A stretch of DNA of 64,000 nucleotides from Teichococcus wenyumeiae (GTDB lineage Bacteria > Pseudomonadota > Alphaproteobacteria > Acetobacterales > Acetobacteraceae). Under the pieces are notes generated by a model. It was not told where the DNA came from and made no database searches. It worked only from the letters and a program-made list of their open reading frames with translations. Position 1 is the first letter of the stretch. The number at the start of each line of letters is the position of its first letter. The stretch lies in NCBI RefSeq assembly GCF_003696345.1, contig NZ_RFLX01000020.1, forward strand, positions 1-64,000. Direction: 5' to 3'. Of this stretch, positions 61,745-64,000 are shown piece after piece. Both the position numbers and the translations under genes were made by a program.

Positions 61745-63652
61745 ATGAGCAAGAGAGAGGAAGAACGGCGCCGCAGCGTCTTCACGCGGCGGGCGCTGAT
61801 GCTGGGGGCGGGCCAGGCGGGCCTGCTCGGCTTCCTCGGCTACCGCCTGCAGAAACTGCAGCTTGAGCAGGGGGAGCGCTATGCGACGCTCGCCGATGAG
61901 AACCGCATCTCCGCCCGGCTGATTGCCCCGCCGCGCGGCCGGGTGCTGGACCGGCAGAACCGCGTCATCGCCGCCAACGACCTGAACTGGCGCGCGCTGC
62001 TGACGGCGGAGCAGACCCAGGACGTGAATGCCACGCTGGAGACCTTCAACGCCCTCATTCCCCTGACGGAGCAGGAGCGGGCGCGGATCGAGCGCGAGGT
62101 GCGCCGCCGCCGCCGCTTCGTGCCCGTGACGGTGCGGGAGTTCCTGAGCTGGGAGGAGATGGCGCGGATCGAGGTCAATTCCCCCGACCTGCCAGGCATC
62201 AGCGTCGATGTCGGCACCACGCGGCAATATCCCTGGGCGGACCATCTGGCGCATGTGGTCGGCTATGTCGCCCCGCCGGCCGAGGCCGACATGGACGGCG
62301 ACCCGCTGCTGGAGCTGCCGGGCATCCGCGTCGGGCGTTCCGGCATCGAGAAGTTCCACGACAAGCTGCTGCGCGGCAATGCCGGCACGGTGCAGTTCGA
62401 GGTCAATGCGGTGGGCCGCGTGATCCGGGAACTGGACCGGCGGGAGGGCGCGCGGGGCCAGGATGTCGGCATCTCGATCGATGCCGAGTTGCAGAAGGTG
62501 GTGCGCGACAAGATCGAGGAAGGCACCAGCGTGGTCGTCATGGACGCCCGCAATGGCGAAGTGCTGGCCCTGGCCAGCCAGCCCTCCTTCGACCCCAACC
62601 TGTTCTCCTCCGGCATCTCGGCGGCGCAGTGGAAGGAATGGACGCGCAGCCGTTCCACGCCGCTGATCAACAAGGCCACCAACGGCCTCTATGCCCCGGG
62701 CTCCACCTTCAAGATGGTGGTGGGGCTGGCGGCGCTGGAGGCCAAGACCGTCACGGCGACGGAGCGCATCTATTGCCCCGGCCATTACGACCTGGGCGAC
62801 ACGCGCTTCCACTGCTGGCGCCGCTTCGGCCATGGCAGCCTGGATATGCGCGGGGCCATCAAGCATTCCTGCGACGTGTATTTCTATGAGATCGCCAAGC
62901 GCACTGGCATCGACAAGATCACCGCCATGGCCAAGCGCTTCGGCATGGGCGTGCCGCTGGATATCGAGCTGCCCGGCACCCGCAGCGGCTTCTCCCCCAC
63001 GCGGGACTGGCGCATCAAGCAGGGCAAGCCCTGGAACCTGGGCGATACCGTGGTGCATGGCATCGGCCAGGGCTTCTACCAGTTCACGCCGCTCTCGCTC
63101 GCCACCATGACGGCGCGGCTGGCCACCGGCCGCGCGGTGCAGCCGCACCTAATGCGCAGCATCAACGGCAAGCCCACCCGTGGCATCAAGCCCGAGGACT
63201 GGCCCGAGCTAGGCATCCCGGAGCGCGACCTGAAGCTGATGCGCGAGGGCATGTGGGCGGTGGTGAACGAGCCCGGCGCCACCGGTGCCAATGGCAAGCT
63301 GCCGGCTTCGGTGGGCGTGCTGGCGGGCAAGACCGGCTCGGTGCAGGTGCGCCGCGTCTCGCGGGAGCAGCGCGAGCGCGGCTTCCGGGTGGAGAACATG
63401 CCGCGCGAATGGCGCCCGCATGCGCTGTTCGTCGCCTTCGCGCCCTACGATAATCCGCAATATGCCGTCTCGGTGGTGGTGGAGCACGGCACGGCGGGCG
63501 GCGCCGCCGCCGCGCCCCTGGCGCGGGAGGTGATGGTGGAAGTGCTGAACCGTTTCCGGGGCGGCAATGCCCCTCCCAGCCCCAGTGCTGAGGCCGACCC
63601 CGCATCCCAACTGGCAGAGGCCCAGCGGCCCCCCGGAAACCCCCGCCGATGA
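61745..63652 (+). CDS. mrdA: penicillin-binding protein 2
   Basis: Class B transpeptidase of the elongasome, 635 residues. A basic cytoplasmic tail and membrane helix (about 17-38) are followed by a PBP dimer domain (about 60-230). The catalytic domain has STFK (320-323), the SxD/N motif SCD (375-377) typical of PBP2, and KTG (529-531). The C-terminus is a short Pro/Ala-rich tail. It overlaps rodA as ATGA. Confidence 0.96.
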   Translation: MSKREEERRRSVFTRRALMLGAGQAGLLGFLGYRLQKLQLEQGERYATLADENRISARLIAPPRGRVLDRQNRVIAANDLNWRALLTAEQTQDVNATLETFNALIPLTEQERARIEREVRRRRRFVPVTVREFLSWEEMARIEVNSPDLPGISVDVGTTRQYPWADHLAHVVGYVAPPAEADMDGDPLLELPGIRVGRSGIEKFHDKLLRGNAGTVQFEVNAVGRVIRELDRREGARGQDVGISIDAELQKVVRDKIEEGTSVVVMDARNGEVLALASQPSFDPNLFSSGISAAQWKEWTRSRSTPLINKATNGLYAPGSTFKMVVGLAALEAKTVTATERIYCPGHYDLGDTRFHCWRRFGHGSLDMRGAIKHSCDVYFYEIAKRTGIDKITAMAKRFGMGVPLDIELPGTRSGFSPTRDWRIKQGKPWNLGDTVVHGIGQGFYQFTPLSLATMTARLATGRAVQPHLMRSINGKPTRGIKPEDWPELGIPERDLKLMREGMWAVVNEPGATGANGKLPASVGVLAGKTGSVQVRRVSREQRERGFRVENMPREWRPHALFVAFAPYDNPQYAVSVVVEHGTAGGAAAAPLAREVMVEVLNRFRGGNAPPSPSAEADPASQLAEAQRPPGNPRR

Positions 63653-64000
63653 TGTCCCGCGCGATTTTCGAGCGCCGCCTGCTGACCCGCGACCGCGGCG
63701 CCGGCATCCTGGAGAAGCTCTGGCTGATTCCCTGGAGCTTCGTGCTGCTGCTCTGCGCCATCGCGGCTGTGGGCTATGTGGCGCTTTACTCGGCGGGCGG
63801 CGGCGCGCCGGAGCCTTATGCCAGCAAGCACGCGCTGCGCTTCGCCTTCGGGCTGGTGATGATGCTCTCCATCGCCATGATCGATATCCGCGTCATCGCG
63901 AAGCTCTCCTGGCTCGGCTATGCCGGGGGCGTCGCGCTGCTGGTGCTGGTGGCGCTGCACGGGCAGGTCGGCAAGGGCGCGCAACGCTGGATCGAAATCG
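63649..64000 (+). CDS. rodA: rod shape-determining SEDS polymerase RodA (cut by window edge)
   Basis: First 117 residues only: basic N-terminus, then membrane segments (WSFVLLLCAIAAVGYVALYSA, ALRFAFGLVMMLSIAMIDI, LSWLGYAGGVALLVLVALHG) and the SEDS loop start GKGAQRWIEI. It is the glycosyltransferase partner of PBP2. The ATG at 63649 is followed immediately by a second ATG, and either could be used. The C-terminal two thirds lie outside the window. Confidence 0.94.
   Translation, partial: MMSRAIFERRLLTRDRGAGILEKLWLIPWSFVLLLCAIAAVGYVALYSAGGGAPEPYASKHALRFAFGLVMMLSIAMIDIRVIAKLSWLGYAGGVALLVLVALHGQVGKGAQRWIEI

Overview
This window is a high-GC (about 70% by eye), densely packed bacterial chromosome segment. 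Several signs point to an alphaproteobacterium: a circularly permuted two-piece tmRNA gene, an alpha-type SspB adaptor gene beside it, the remains of an mbfA-type ferritin/VIT gene, and a meso-DAP type MurE. The overall protein character suggests Acetobacteraceae (Roseomonas-like). That family placement is an inference from remembered relatives, not a search result.

Layout. Positions 1-18424 (minus strand) hold one dcw cluster, read from right to left: mraZ, rsmH, ftsL, ftsI, murE, murF, mraY, murD, ftsW, murG, murC, murB, ddl, ftsQ, ftsA, ftsZ. FtsZ is cut by the left edge. Most junctions overlap by 1-16 nt, so this is probably one long transcription unit for UDP-MurNAc-pentapeptide and lipid II synthesis and for divisome assembly. 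The 288-bp region upstream of mraZ holds TGGGA direct repeats that look like MraZ boxes, and a perfect 12-bp hairpin. RNase P RNA follows (18713-19128). Next come an N-acetylmuramoyl-L-alanine amidase, DjlA, a giant 5-oxoprolinase/hydantoinase fusion, an AsmA-like protein and a GNAT acetyltransferase.

Positions 27958-34217 hold small accessory genes (an RHH protein, a secreted Pro/Tyr-repeat protein, a glyoxalase-fold protein and a Rid protein), class I fumarase, a HerA/DUF853 ATPase, and the pair ssrA-sspB. This pair places the tag-encoding RNA directly upstream of the adaptor expected to recognise the tag. Positions 34218-41810 hold an M20 hydrolase, an HxlR regulator divergent from an SDR reductase, thyX, two tiny membrane proteins, a ribokinase-like gene, a decayed mbfA pseudogene, an isocyanide-hydratase-like DJ-1 protein, and the Fe-S carrier ATPase Mrp. 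Positions 42018-45956 form a membrane and periplasm quality-control block (hflK, hflC, degP-like protease).

Positions 46010-58707 are mainly amino-acid biosynthesis: serB, ilvB-ilvN-ilvC and leuA. leuA is preceded by a leucine-rich leader peptide and mutually exclusive hairpins that look like an attenuator. Between ilvC and leuA lie a zinc metallopeptidase, a metallophosphoesterase, and a polysaccharide-deacetylase/enolase-superfamily/class V aminotransferase group of unknown substrate. The right end (59204-64000) is the rod-shape operon mreB-mreC-mreD-mrdA-rodA, with rodA cut by the right edge. Both ends of the window therefore serve peptidoglycan synthesis: septal on the left, lateral wall on the right.

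No insertion sequence, prophage, CRISPR array or tRNA gene was recognised. The most noteworthy signals are the ssrA-sspB pairing, the leuA leader, the mbfA remnant, the mraZ upstream elements, and an AT-rich tail on miaA.
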